Source: Polyangiaceae bacterium (GTDB taxonomy: Bacteria > Myxococcota_A > Polyangia > Polyangiales > Polyangiaceae). From it: a stretch of DNA of 64,000 nucleotides. A model generated the notes under the pieces. That model worked only from the letters and a program-made list of their open reading frames with translations, did no database searches and was not told the origin of the DNA. This document shows positions 45,490-53,521 of this stretch, one piece after another. The position numbers were made by a program, and so were the translations under genes. The stretch lies in the NCBI GenBank assembly GCA_016712345.1, contig JADJRH010000011.1:4774001-4838000 (forward strand). The letters are read 5' to 3'. How positions within the stretch are numbered: position 1 is the stretch's first letter; each line of letters begins with the position of its first letter.

Positions 45490-45789
45490 GCCGAGTTGGC
45501 CTTATGTAACGTTACAGGATGCCAACTGTGTAGCCGAGTTGGCCTTATGTAACGTTACATGGTGCCAACTGGGTGGCCGAGTTGGCCTTATGTAACGTTA
45601 CATGGTGCCAACTGGCCGGCCAAGTTGCCCCTCTGCGACTGTGCATAAGCCCATCCGAGCGCCGAGTTGGCTCTGTGCAAGCCTGCAAAGCCACGCCTGG
45701 GTTGCCGAGTGGGCAGTTTGCACGTGTGCAGGCGCGTGACTGGGCGGCCAAGGCGCTGTTTTGCAACGTCGGGAGGCCGGCGCGCCGTC
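45490..45789. repeat. Seven-unit 43-bp tandem array of nested palindromes
   Basis: Unit starts: 45490, 45533, 45576, 45619, 45661, 45704 and 45747, period 43 bp (once 42). The first three are almost identical and contain TATGTAACGTTACAT flanked by AGTTGGC and GCCAACT, so each unit is a ~34-bp imperfect palindrome. Units 4-7 keep the GCCRAGT start but diverge inside, with TGCA-rich cores. There are no unique spacers. The last unit is repeated beyond the protease gene. Confidence 0.85.
45733..45777. repeat. 45-bp direct repeat, left copy beside the protease gene
   Basis: Matches 46859-46903 at 43 of 45 positions (starts CGCGTGACTGGGCGGCCAAG). The two copies bracket the protease gene and both lie in the same orientation; this one is the end of the tandem array. 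Confidence 0.85.
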
Positions 45790-46762
45790 AGTAGCCGTTG
45801 AGGTAGTTGATGACGAGCAACGCGTCGAGGGAGGTCACGTTGTTGTCTCCGCTGGTGTCCAGGAAGTTGGAACCGGAGGTGCGCTGCGCCGGCAAGGCGG
45901 AGGGATAGCCCGAGTTGAGGTAGGTGATGATAAGCAGGGCATCAAGGGAGGTGATGTTGCCGTCCGCGTTCACGTCGAGAGCCAGGTTCGGGTTGCGCCA
46001 GCCCATCGTGGCGAAGCCCGTGCCGGCCTGTTGCACCAGCCACGCCGCGTTCTGGTCCACTCTCGTGTTTTGGCTGTAGGAGCCACACGGATTGCTGCCC
46101 CCGGAGGTGACTCCCGTCACCGCGTCTGTGTTGCTCACGGAGCGCAACACCGGGCCTCCCGAATCACCAAGACAAGAGTTGCCGCTCGATCCGGTGGAAC
46201 CCCAGAGTTCGAAGAACTGCGGGGCCACATAGTCGACCGTGTTCGTCGTGGAGCGACGGATCCCGTCGTAAGTACCGTTCGATGCCGTCAGGCCGTAGCC
46301 CACGATCCTGGTCAGATTGCCGACCGAGGGGGCGGCGGTCGTGATCGGGATGGGAGTTGTGTTGACGTTTTGTGTCAGGCGCAGGAGGGCGATATCATTG
46401 GTCGCTCCAGACCGGTTGGGGTGGACCACCACCTGATCGACGTCGAATACGTACCTCTCGACGGGACCATAGACGAATGCACCCCATCGTACGAACTTGA
46501 TCTGACTGGCGGAATAGCCTGCCACACAATGGGTCGCTGTCAGAACCCACCGAAGGCCAATTGCCGTCGAGGAGCACCGCGTCGAACCGATTTCCAGCTC
46601 TCCGACGGCGAGGCGCACGTTGTCAATCTGGCCATTGAGAATGGCGGCGGAGTCTTCGGCGATGAGTTCGTCCTCGTCCTCTGCCTCTTCGATGTCGGTG
46701 TCAGTCTGACTGGTACAGGCGGCGAGGGCCGCGGTCATGGCGAACAAAAGAATGCGTCGCAT
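45788..46762 (-). CDS. Trypsin-like serine protease lipoprotein with dockerin-like repeats
   Basis: A signal sequence ends in LAAC (lipobox). The S1 triad is visible: His in LTATHC, Asp in NDIALLRL, Ser in CLGDSGGP. The C-terminal ~75 residues hold two dockerin type I-like calcium-binding repeats: LDVNADGNITSLDALLIITYLNSG and LDTSGDNNVTSLDALLVINYLNG. The dockerin pair suggests docking to a cohesin-bearing protein or a calcium-stabilised tail; no cohesin gene is visible here. The whole gene is bracketed by 45-bp direct repeats. The overlapping plus-strand frame is an antisense shadow. Confidence 0.88.
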   Translation of the reverse strand: MRRILLFAMTAALAACTSQTDTDIEEAEDEDELIAEDSAAILNGQIDNVRLAVGELEIGSTRCSSTAIGLRWVLTATHCVAGYSASQIKFVRWGAFVYGPVERYVFDVDQVVVHPNRSGATNDIALLRLTQNVNTTPIPITTAAPSVGNLTRIVGYGLTASNGTYDGIRRSTTNTVDYVAPQFFELWGSTGSSGNSCLGDSGGPVLRSVSNTDAVTGVTSGGSNPCGSYSQNTRVDQNAAWLVQQAGTGFATMGWRNPNLALDVNADGNITSLDALLIITYLNSGYPSALPAQRTSGSNFLDTSGDNNVTSLDALLVINYLNGY

Positions 46763-46858
46763 GCAGAACCTCCGTTCGCAGCAAATGCTGCAAACCGCAG
46801 AGGATCGCTCAGTCAGGGGCTCTTTTGCAACAACAAAGAGCGGAAGGCGCGTGCCCGC

Positions 46859-46903
46859 CGCGTGACTGGGCGGCCAAGGCGCTGTTTTTCAACGTGGGGA
46901 GGC
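46859..46903. repeat. 45-bp direct repeat, right copy
   Basis: 43 of 45 positions agree with 45733-45777. Together they flank the trypsin-dockerin gene and its upstream region, forming a ~1.1-kb unit that could be lost or moved by recombination between copies. Confidence 0.85.
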
Positions 46904-46908
46904 GAATT

Positions 46909-47643
46909 TCAGGCGGGTTTGGGGTCTTCTTTTTTCGGTTCGCCGGCCGTTTGATCGGGCCCGTCGTCGCTCACGCCCGCGACTCGGTGCGTTTCAGCCA
47001 AGTCGTCAAAGATATCGGGCATGCGGCCTTCAACGCCGTTCAAACGCAAAACGCCCTCCACAATGAGCTTGGCACCGCCGTAAACAACAAGCCACCGGTC
47101 CCGGGCGGCGGCGACGGCAGGCGTCATGTCGCGCTTGTTTTGGCGCGAAGCGCGGACGGTGGAGTCGAGCGTATTGAGGGCGTCACGCACAGCGGTGAGG
47201 TCGGCGGCCCACTTTTTATATTCAGGCAGGGAGGCTTGGTGCTTTTTGATGGCCGACAGCGCCACGTCGAGCGCGTGAACAAGCTTTGCGGGGCGGCGGC
47301 GCTTGATGGTGGTGAGGCTCTCGCCGTTGAGAATGTCGCGGGCGATGGCTTCACCGTTGTCGCGCGATTCTGCATATTTGACGACGCGGCTCAAGATGTC
47401 GCGCGCGTCGTTGGCGGGATCATTGCCGGCGTTGGCGGCGCCGGTGAAGGTGGTGGCGGTGATTTCACCCGCTTTTGTCAGGGCCGATGACATCGCCTTG
47501 GTGGCTTTTGCGACGCGGTCGGCAATCACGTGCAGGGCGTCGTCAAACTCGGGGTCAACGCCCACGGCGAGAACTTTGATTTGTTTGGCGGCGAACTCGC
47601 CGTATCCAAGCGTCTCCGTTTGATCGATGTAGTTGTCTGCCAT
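46909..47643 (-). CDS. Hypothetical protein present in one full and two decayed copies
   Basis: From ATG 47643, 244 residues. Largely helical and charged, with no signal peptide, transmembrane helix or motif I recognise (MADNYIDQTETLGYGEF start; ends in an Asp/Pro/Lys-rich tail). Portions of the same gene reappear at about 48996-49322 and 47930-47980, so this is the intact parent of a duplicated element. An upstream in-frame extension to 47847 is Arg/Pro-rich and probably not translated. Confidence 0.6.
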   Translation of the reverse strand: MADNYIDQTETLGYGEFAAKQIKVLAVGVDPEFDDALHVIADRVAKATKAMSSALTKAGEITATTFTGAANAGNDPANDARDILSRVVKYAESRDNGEAIARDILNGESLTTIKRRRPAKLVHALDVALSAIKKHQASLPEYKKWAADLTAVRDALNTLDSTVRASRQNKRDMTPAVAAARDRWLVVYGGAKLIVEGVLRLNGVEGRMPDIFDDLAETHRVAGVSDDGPDQTAGEPKKEDPKPA

Positions 47644-48283
47644 GAGGGCGGAAGATCGAGCAAAACTGTTGTGGTTGTAAAGAAAAAAAGGGGGCGGGGG
47701 TGCGTTTGGTGCGCTCTTGGGCGCCACCGCCCCGGCGGCGGGTGAGCGCAGGCGGCGAACCGCGAGATTTTTGACGGCGCTCCTGTGGCTGATGGCTTGG
47801 AACGTTGCGAGCGGGTGCTGATCGCAAACCCGCAAGGACATCCGCACGTCAACCCATTATGGGAAGGGTTTCGAAGCGATCTGCGCGAGGCATTCCACGG
47901 TCGATGCGGCTTTCTCGGGCACCGGGTTCACCGGATTTTGCCAGGGCCGCGGACATGGGCGAACTCGCCGTATCCGGCACGCGGGGTGGGTTGGAGCCTA
48001 CGGACGGCGCGGGCCGAGCGGCGTTTGACGGTTTGCCGGACGCTGCTATTTCCAGCAAATCGGGCGCGCTCCGGCGCTTGATGGCTTGGAAACACCGGGA
48101 CAGCATTGTACTCCAAGCGCGGTTCCCGTATCCTGAGATGGCCCAATGCTGAAACAACGGTGCACAACGGCCGGTTCCACGGTGGAAGCCTGGAACGGCG
48201 GATCTCACAGCAGTCGGGCGGGACCGATACCAGCCGGTATGTTCTTTGACGCGGAAACCTCCTGAAAAAAGGATCGAGAAACC
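47644..48283. other. 640-bp non-coding stretch with a gene remnant
   Basis: Contains no supportable gene. Bases ~47930-47980 match, on the minus strand, the junction form of the duplicated hypothetical gene (GGGCGAACTCGCCGTATCC core). The remaining sequence between 48000 and 48283 leads up to the antitoxin gene and should hold its promoter; no clear -35/-10 was fixed. Long antisense frames here are shadows. Confidence 0.5.
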
Positions 48284-48505
48284 ATGGAAGTCGAACGTAG
48301 GATCGAAAAGCTGGTGGGTCGCAAGCTCGTCCTCGATCTTCCCGAAAGCTTCGAAAACAAAGAGGTCGAAGTCATTGTCTTGACCCTGGAGACCGAACCG
48401 CCTCAAGCAAAGCGCCAACCGCACCCGAGCATCGCCGGCAAGATGGTCATTCACGGGGACATTTTCGATAGCGTCCCGCTCGAAGACATCGAGATTCTCA
48501 AATGA
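48284..48505 (+). CDS. Antitoxin-like protein (DUF2281-type)
   Basis: A 73-residue protein: short basic start, then KLVLDLPESFENKEVEVIVLTLE and a HPSIAGKMVIHGDIFDSVPLEDIEILK tail, the C-terminal form typical of small antitoxins partnered with VapC PIN toxins. An AAGGATCG site precedes ATG 48284. Its stop overlaps the next ATG (ATGA), the classical toxin-antitoxin coupling. The toxin gene is frameshifted, so the antitoxin may be an orphan. Confidence 0.7.
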   Translation: MEVERRIEKLVGRKLVLDLPESFENKEVEVIVLTLETEPPQAKRQPHPSIAGKMVIHGDIFDSVPLEDIEILK

Positions 48506-48893
48506 TCATCCTCGACACGCACATCTGGGTCTGGTGGCTCCAGGGAACCATTCGTCGCGGAGCACCCATTTCCGCGACGCGATAGTCGGCGCCGACGAGA
48601 TCGGCGTGTCCGCCGCTTCGTGCTACGAGGCGGCTTGGCTAATCGTTCGAAAGCGCGTGGAGATTCCCCTGGGCTTGGGGGAATGGTTGGATCGCGCGCT
48701 CGCCGGATCCGGCGTGCGACTATTGCCGCTTACGCCGCAGATCGCGCATATCGCGGCCGAACTGCCGAATCTTCACAGTGATCCATTCGACCGCATCATT
48801 ATCGCGACCGCGGTCGTGCACGACGCCAAGTTGCTCTCTGCAGACGGTAAATTCCCAGCATACGAAATCCTGAAAGGACGCTTAAACCCTTAA
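48502..48893 (+). pseudogene. vapC: vapC PIN-domain toxin with a frameshift
   Basis: ATG 48502 begins MIILDTHIWVWWLQG, the start of VapC with its first catalytic Asp, and then stops at 48583-48585. The next frame continues NHSSRSTHFRDAIVGADEIGVSAASCYEAAWLIVRKRVEIPLGLGEWLDRAL and SDPFDRIIIATAVVHDAKLLSADGKF, completing the PIN fold with the later acidic residues. Adding one G to the GGG run at 48543-48545 restores a continuous frame. It is therefore a one-base deletion: an inactivated toxin, a slippery site, or a sequencing error. Confidence 0.8.
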
Positions 48894-48995
48894 ACCTCCA
48901 TCGCCAAGGAGCATGGATGCGTCGCGGCTTCTCGCTCCTGTGGGAACGTTGCGCGTCCGCCACGTTCGCCTCAAGGAAGGCTCGGAGGTTCGGCT

Positions 48996-49322
48996 TCGTC
49001 TCGTCGCGCTTGTTTTGGCGCGAAGCGCGGACGGTGGAGTCGAGCGTATTGAGGGCGTCACGCACAGCTGGTGGTGGCGGGGATTTCACCCGCTTTTGTC
49101 AGGGCCGAGGAGATGGGCGAACTCGCCGTATCCAAGCGTCTCCGTTTGATCGATGGAGTTGTCTGCCATGAGGGCGGAAGATCGAGCAAAGCTGTTGTGG
49201 TTGTAAAGAAAAAGCCGGGCGGGGGTGCGTTTGGTGCGCTCTTGGGCGCCACCGCCTCAAGCCGAGGTGAGCGCAGGCGGCGAGCCGCGAGATTTTGGCG
49301 GCGCTCCGGTGCCAAGATCCAA
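48996..49322 (-). pseudogene. Internally deleted copy of the 46909-47643 gene
   Basis: Bases ~49005-49070 match ~47128-47188, then jump to match ~47450-47490, then ~47590-47645 and on into the 5' flank (~47690-47790), in the same orientation. Two internal deletions remove most of the coding region. The copy lies on the other side of the antitoxin/toxin pair from the parent gene. Confidence 0.8.
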
Positions 49323-49390
49323 ACCCAAAACCTGCAACCCGAACAACTCGGCCAGTACGCGCGACTTCGCGGCCGCCGATTTGGACGGCT

Positions 49391-52300
49391 TTAGGGTGCG
49401 ATCGGCGGTTCTTTGCCCAGCGCTTCGATGAACTCCGCGATCACTTGGACGGCGTCTTCTTCAACGTCGGTGAGGACGATGGGCGCATACCCCGGGTTCG
49501 TGGGCTTCAGGGTGATCTTGGTGTGCCTCCAGGAATCGCCGACGAGCGCTTTCTGGCTCTCGTAGCGCTTCACTGTGTACCGGTGTCCCGTCTCAGGATC
49601 CGTCGCGTCGCGAAGCTGTACGAGCACGGTGCGGCCTTGCCGAGAACCCGCAACCGGGGACGAGAACAGACAATACGATCCATCCTCAATGACAGGCTCC
49701 ATCGAGCGGCCGACGACCTGGGCGACAAACATACCAGGCCGCAGCTTGCGCTCACTGTTCACTTCGACCCACTGAAAGTCTTCTTCCGCCACGTGCTGCG
49801 GGCCGCCGAACGCACCCGCCGCAGCCTTGAGAGGGACAAGGGGAACGCACGTAACGTAGCGATCCTTGGCAGCACCTTCGACCAGTCGCAAATTCGATCG
49901 CGCCGTGCCCGCCGTAGAGCTATCGCCTGCGCGAAGGCGGCGATAGGTCTGTTCGGCCATCCAGGTTGTGACGAGCTTCTGAAAGGGCGGGTCGTTCATG
50001 AAACGAACGAAGATGTCCTCGTTTTGGTCCATGCGATCGACGAAGAGTCGCTCGATCACGTTCTTGAGCAGCAGCTCGAATTTATCACCCGGATTGACTA
50101 TAGCCGCGCGGCGCAAGTCATCATCTCCCGCGGCCGCCTCAACGATCTGATCGAAAAAGAGCTGATCAGCTTGGTTGAAGTCGGTACCGAATCGGTCGTT
50201 CACCACGTCGATCAGTTGCGAGAGGGGCACCGCTTGCTCGCGCAGCACACCGCTTCCCACCTCGGCCGGCCCATCGAGCTTGCGCACATCGCTATCCTTG
50301 AGTGAGATCGACCCCTCGCTGATCTTCTGAAGCCGGTAATACTCCAGCTTGACCTCATCATCAAACTGGTAGGCGGGCCCAACGGCCCGCCGCGGTAGCT
50401 TGCTACCAAGGTGCCTTAAAAACACATAAAGGCGTTCAAGGTCTGAGTCCTGGTACGGGATCACCTGGCTTAAAAACGAATAGAGGTTCTGAAATGCCTG
50501 AAGCTTGCCGCGCCACAACTCGGCTTCGTCGGGGTTATCGACTGCGCGCACCTTGAAACGCGATTTTGCTGGATCAAGTGCCGCGTCCATCGCCTTGTGG
50601 TCAAGGGCACTCTGCTTCTGCTTGGGTTTGAAGTACACCTCACAGAAACGCGCCACGTCTTCATCAAGGTAAATCCCCGGTGCGTCGAGTTCCCCTTTGA
50701 TGGCGTAGAGTCGCGCCGGATCCACTTCCTCGCCCATCTGGGAGCCCTCGTAATACGTTTTGAATGCGTCGCGAATCTCGTCGCGATTGTTCACGAAATC
50801 GAGAACGAACGTGTCCTCCTTGAGCGGATGGATACGATTGAGCCGCGAGAGAGTCTGCACGGCCTGAATGCCGGCGAGCCGCTTGTCGACGTACATCGTG
50901 TGAAGGAGCGGCTGATCAAAGCCGGTCTGGTATTTCTCCGCGACGAGGAGAACCTGGTATTCGTGAGAGGCGAAGCGCTCTGGCAGCTCTTTTTCACGGA
51001 GACCGCCGTTCATGGCCTCCTCCGTGTAAGAAACCTCGGGCAGTTTGTCGTCAAGCACTGCGCCTGAAAATGCAACGAGCGACTTGATGGCGTAGCCCTT
51101 GTCTTGAATATACCTGTCGAAGCTCTGTTTATAACGGACAGCCTCAAGGCGTGACCCGGTCACCACCATCGCCTTCGCGCGCAGGCCGATCTTGTGGCGA
51201 GTCACCGCATGGAAGTGCTCAACCATTACCTCTGTCTTCTGGGCAATGTTGTGCGGGTGCAGGTTGAGAAAACGGGCGAGCGCGCGCGCAGCCTTTTTGC
51301 GCTCAACGTTGGGGTCATCCTCGCATGCCTTGAGTAGCCGAAAATAGGTCGCATACGTCGTATAGCTCCGAAGCACGTCGAGGATGAAGCCCTCCTCAAT
51401 GGCTTGGCGCATGGTGTAACGGTGAGCGGGCTCGCCGCCGCGTCCAAACACAGCGAGAGTCTTGTGCTTGGGCGTTGCTGTGAAGGCGAAAAAACTCAGG
51501 TTCGCCTGCCGGCCGCGCTTGGCCATGTTGCGGAAAAGCCCGGGCAAATCCTCAAGACCTTCTTCAGCGGCGCGTTTCTGCGCCTCGCTGACAAGCGCAT
51601 CACCACCGAGCACCTCTTTTAAGTCCGTGGCGGTTTCGCCCCCCTGAGAGCTGTGCGCCTCGTCGATGAGAACCGCGTATCGTTTGGTCTGGAGCGTGCC
51701 CGAACCTGTCTCCCCGCGCTCTTTGGCCAGTTTTAGCAGCTGCTTCGAGACGAAAGGAAACTTCTGGAGGGTTGTGATGATGATGGGGACGGCGTTTTCG
51801 AGCGCTTCTGCGAGCTGACGAGAACTCTCGTCGATCTTCTGCACAACGCCGCGCTTATGTTCGAACTGGTAAATGGTGTCCTGGAGCTGCTGGTCGAGCA
51901 CGACGCGATCGGTGACAACGATGACACTATCGAAGACTCGCCTGTTGGTCTCATCGTGCAAGGAGGCGAGCCGGTGAGTGAGCCAGGCAATCGTGTTGCT
52001 CTTGCCACTGCCGGCTGAGTGCTCCACCAAGTAGTTGTGCCCCGGGCCTTCTGCGCGGGCGGCGTCCACAAGCAGGCGTACCGCCTGGAGTTGATGGTAG
52101 CGCGGGAACACCATCTGCTCGATCTTCACCTTGCGGCCGTGTTCGTCCCGTTTCTCATCCACCTGTAGATGGAGGAAACGCGCCAAGAGGTCCAACAGGC
52201 TGTCGCGCGCCAAAACCTCTTCCCAAAGATAGGCCGTCCGGTAGCTGCGACCCTGTGGATCGGCGGGGTTCCCGGCACCACCGCCGTCGCCCTTGTCGAA

Positions 52301-52936
52301 TGGCAAGAAGTGGGTGGCGTTGCCTGCGAGGCGTGTCGTCATGAGCACCGCCTCGGTGTCGACCGCGAAGTGCACCAGCGCGCGCTTTTTGAACTCGAAA
52401 ATCGGCTCTCGCGAATCGCGTTCTTTGTACTGTCGGCGCGCATCCTCGACGGTCTGACCTGTCATCGCGTTTTTCAGCTCAATGGTTGCGATGGGAACCC
52501 CGTTCACGCTGAGTGTGACATCGAGCGACACATTGGAGCGGGTCGAGAAACGGAGTTGTCGCGTTAAGCCCACCCGATTTTTTGCGTAACGCGCCTCTAG
52601 CTCGGGGTTCAGCTCGTGGGCGGCCTTGAAGTAGGCGATGAAGAGCGTGCGCCCGTAGCATTTGAAGCCGTGGCGCAGGGTCGCAAGCGAGCCATTCTGG
52701 TCCATCCATTTACATAGGTCCGTAAGGATCTGCTCACCCGTCTTGGCTCCGTGCAAAGCCTCAAGCTTTGCCCACTCCTTGGGCTGCGTGTCCTTGATGA
52801 AGTCGATGACAACAGATGAGAAGATGGCGCGATCGCGGTCGAAACCATCGCGGGAGACGGCGACATAGCCATGCCCGAGAAGGTGCTGCTCAATAACTGT
52901 CTCAAAAGCGGCTTCGGAATGGCGGGGGATGCTCAC
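49391..52936 (-). CDS. hsdR: Type I restriction endonuclease subunit HsdR with C-terminal S24 (LexA-like) domain
   Basis: The 1181-residue protein has the HsdR nuclease core (LDVTLSVNGVPIATIELKN), Walker A HSAGSGKSNT, DEAH box VLIDEAHSSQ and further SF2 helicase motifs (TGSRLEAVRYKQSF, VAEKYQTGFDQPLLHTMYVDK, LSRLNR). The last ~170 residues are not part of usual HsdR: GMFVAQVVGRSMEPVIEDGSYCLFSSP and HRYTVKRYES form an S24/LexA-type fold with the Ser1078/Lys1123 dyad. HsdR translocates and cleaves unmodified DNA; the S24 domain suggests damage- or self-cleavage-linked control. It is the last gene of the type I operon, separated from DUF4411 by 87 bp. Confidence 0.9.
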   Translation of the reverse strand: MSIPRHSEAAFETVIEQHLLGHGYVAVSRDGFDRDRAIFSSVVIDFIKDTQPKEWAKLEALHGAKTGEQILTDLCKWMDQNGSLATLRHGFKCYGRTLFIAYFKAAHELNPELEARYAKNRVGLTRQLRFSTRSNVSLDVTLSVNGVPIATIELKNAMTGQTVEDARRQYKERDSREPIFEFKKRALVHFAVDTEAVLMTTRLAGNATHFLPFDKGDGGGAGNPADPQGRSYRTAYLWEEVLARDSLLDLLARFLHLQVDEKRDEHGRKVKIEQMVFPRYHQLQAVRLLVDAARAEGPGHNYLVEHSAGSGKSNTIAWLTHRLASLHDETNRRVFDSVIVVTDRVVLDQQLQDTIYQFEHKRGVVQKIDESSRQLAEALENAVPIIITTLQKFPFVSKQLLKLAKERGETGSGTLQTKRYAVLIDEAHSSQGGETATDLKEVLGGDALVSEAQKRAAEEGLEDLPGLFRNMAKRGRQANLSFFAFTATPKHKTLAVFGRGGEPAHRYTMRQAIEEGFILDVLRSYTTYATYFRLLKACEDDPNVERKKAARALARFLNLHPHNIAQKTEVMVEHFHAVTRHKIGLRAKAMVVTGSRLEAVRYKQSFDRYIQDKGYAIKSLVAFSGAVLDDKLPEVSYTEEAMNGGLREKELPERFASHEYQVLLVAEKYQTGFDQPLLHTMYVDKRLAGIQAVQTLSRLNRIHPLKEDTFVLDFVNNRDEIRDAFKTYYEGSQMGEEVDPARLYAIKGELDAPGIYLDEDVARFCEVYFKPKQKQSALDHKAMDAALDPAKSRFKVRAVDNPDEAELWRGKLQAFQNLYSFLSQVIPYQDSDLERLYVFLRHLGSKLPRRAVGPAYQFDDEVKLEYYRLQKISEGSISLKDSDVRKLDGPAEVGSGVLREQAVPLSQLIDVVNDRFGTDFNQADQLFFDQIVEAAAGDDDLRRAAIVNPGDKFELLLKNVIERLFVDRMDQNEDIFVRFMNDPPFQKLVTTWMAEQTYRRLRAGDSSTAGTARSNLRLVEGAAKDRYVTCVPLVPLKAAAGAFGGPQHVAEEDFQWVEVNSERKLRPGMFVAQVVGRSMEPVIEDGSYCLFSSPVAGSRQGRTVLVQLRDATDPETGHRYTVKRYESQKALVGDSWRHTKITLKPTNPGYAPIVLTDVEEDAVQVIAEFIEALGKEPPIAP

Positions 52937-53023
52937 GGCTCCTCCTTCTTCGTGCGGGGGCAGAGCTTGTCCATTTTCATGGCATCTGCCGCGGGGCCTG
53001 GTTCTTGGGGTGGTCGAGGTTGA

Positions 53024-53521
53024 TCATGTCGGCCCCCCGAGGATGAACCGCGCCTTTTCTCTGCGGAGCATCGCATAGGGAGTCAGGTAATCGACATTGA
53101 GCCCAACACAGGCATCGGGGATTTTGACGATGCGCGGCGAGCCCGAGCGCACTTCCAACGTGACAACGGTGGACTTGCGGGCTTGGGCCTGCGCCACCAA
53201 CGCGGCGTCTGCGGATTGCAAAAACGTCGCGACCGCCGCCGGTTGATAGTTCTGACGGCGCGCCCAGGTTGCGAGGTTGGCGAAAGCTGCGGCTTCCGTG
53301 TCCGACTCTCGCAAAAAGAAACCGTCCGGCAACTGCCGAGCCCAAGACGCGAGTTGATCATCCGCGCCGAGCAGCTCTGCTTCGACACGTGCGACGCTGT
53401 ACACGCGACCTGCCGCGTGTTGGGCCACGATCCACTCCCAGAATCCCGGGCAAAAGTCGAATCCGTACCATTGGCGATGCGCGGTGATGAGCGCATTCGC
53501 GTCGAGCAGATAGGCCGTCAT
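53024..53521 (-). CDS. DUF4411 PIN-like protein (putative toxin)
   Basis: 165 residues. AYLLDANALITAHRQWYGFDFCPGFWEWI and SADAALVAQAQARKSTVVTLE are hallmarks of DUF4411, a PIN-fold family with the first Asp at residue 7 or 8 and later acidic residues. ATG 53521 overlaps the ImmA/IrrE stop by 4 bp, the usual pairing of DUF4411 with an XRE/ImmA protein, and is seen as a toxin-antitoxin-like module. Here it is embedded in the type I RM operon. Confidence 0.85.
   Translation of the reverse strand: MTAYLLDANALITAHRQWYGFDFCPGFWEWIVAQHAAGRVYSVARVEAELLGADDQLASWARQLPDGFFLRESDTEAAAFANLATWARRQNYQPAAVATFLQSADAALVAQAQARKSTVVTLEVRSGSPRIVKIPDACVGLNVDYLTPYAMLRREKARFILGGPT

Noticed and set aside
45490..45789. 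CRISPR array
   Set aside because: Units are 43 bp end to end with no unique spacers between them, and no cas gene is in the window.
45490..46903. Integron cassette with attC sites
   Set aside because: The GTTGGC/GCCAAC arms do not fit the GTTRRRY core of attC, the units are too short and no integrase gene is visible.
45761..46954. Long plus-strand open frame over the protease gene
   Set aside because: The minus strand has a complete S1 triad, lipobox and dockerin repeats; the plus frame has no recognisable domain and mirrors high-GC codon bias.
47849..48454. 201-residue minus-strand frame opposite the antitoxin
   Set aside because: It runs antisense through the antitoxin gene and a gene remnant; no family features.
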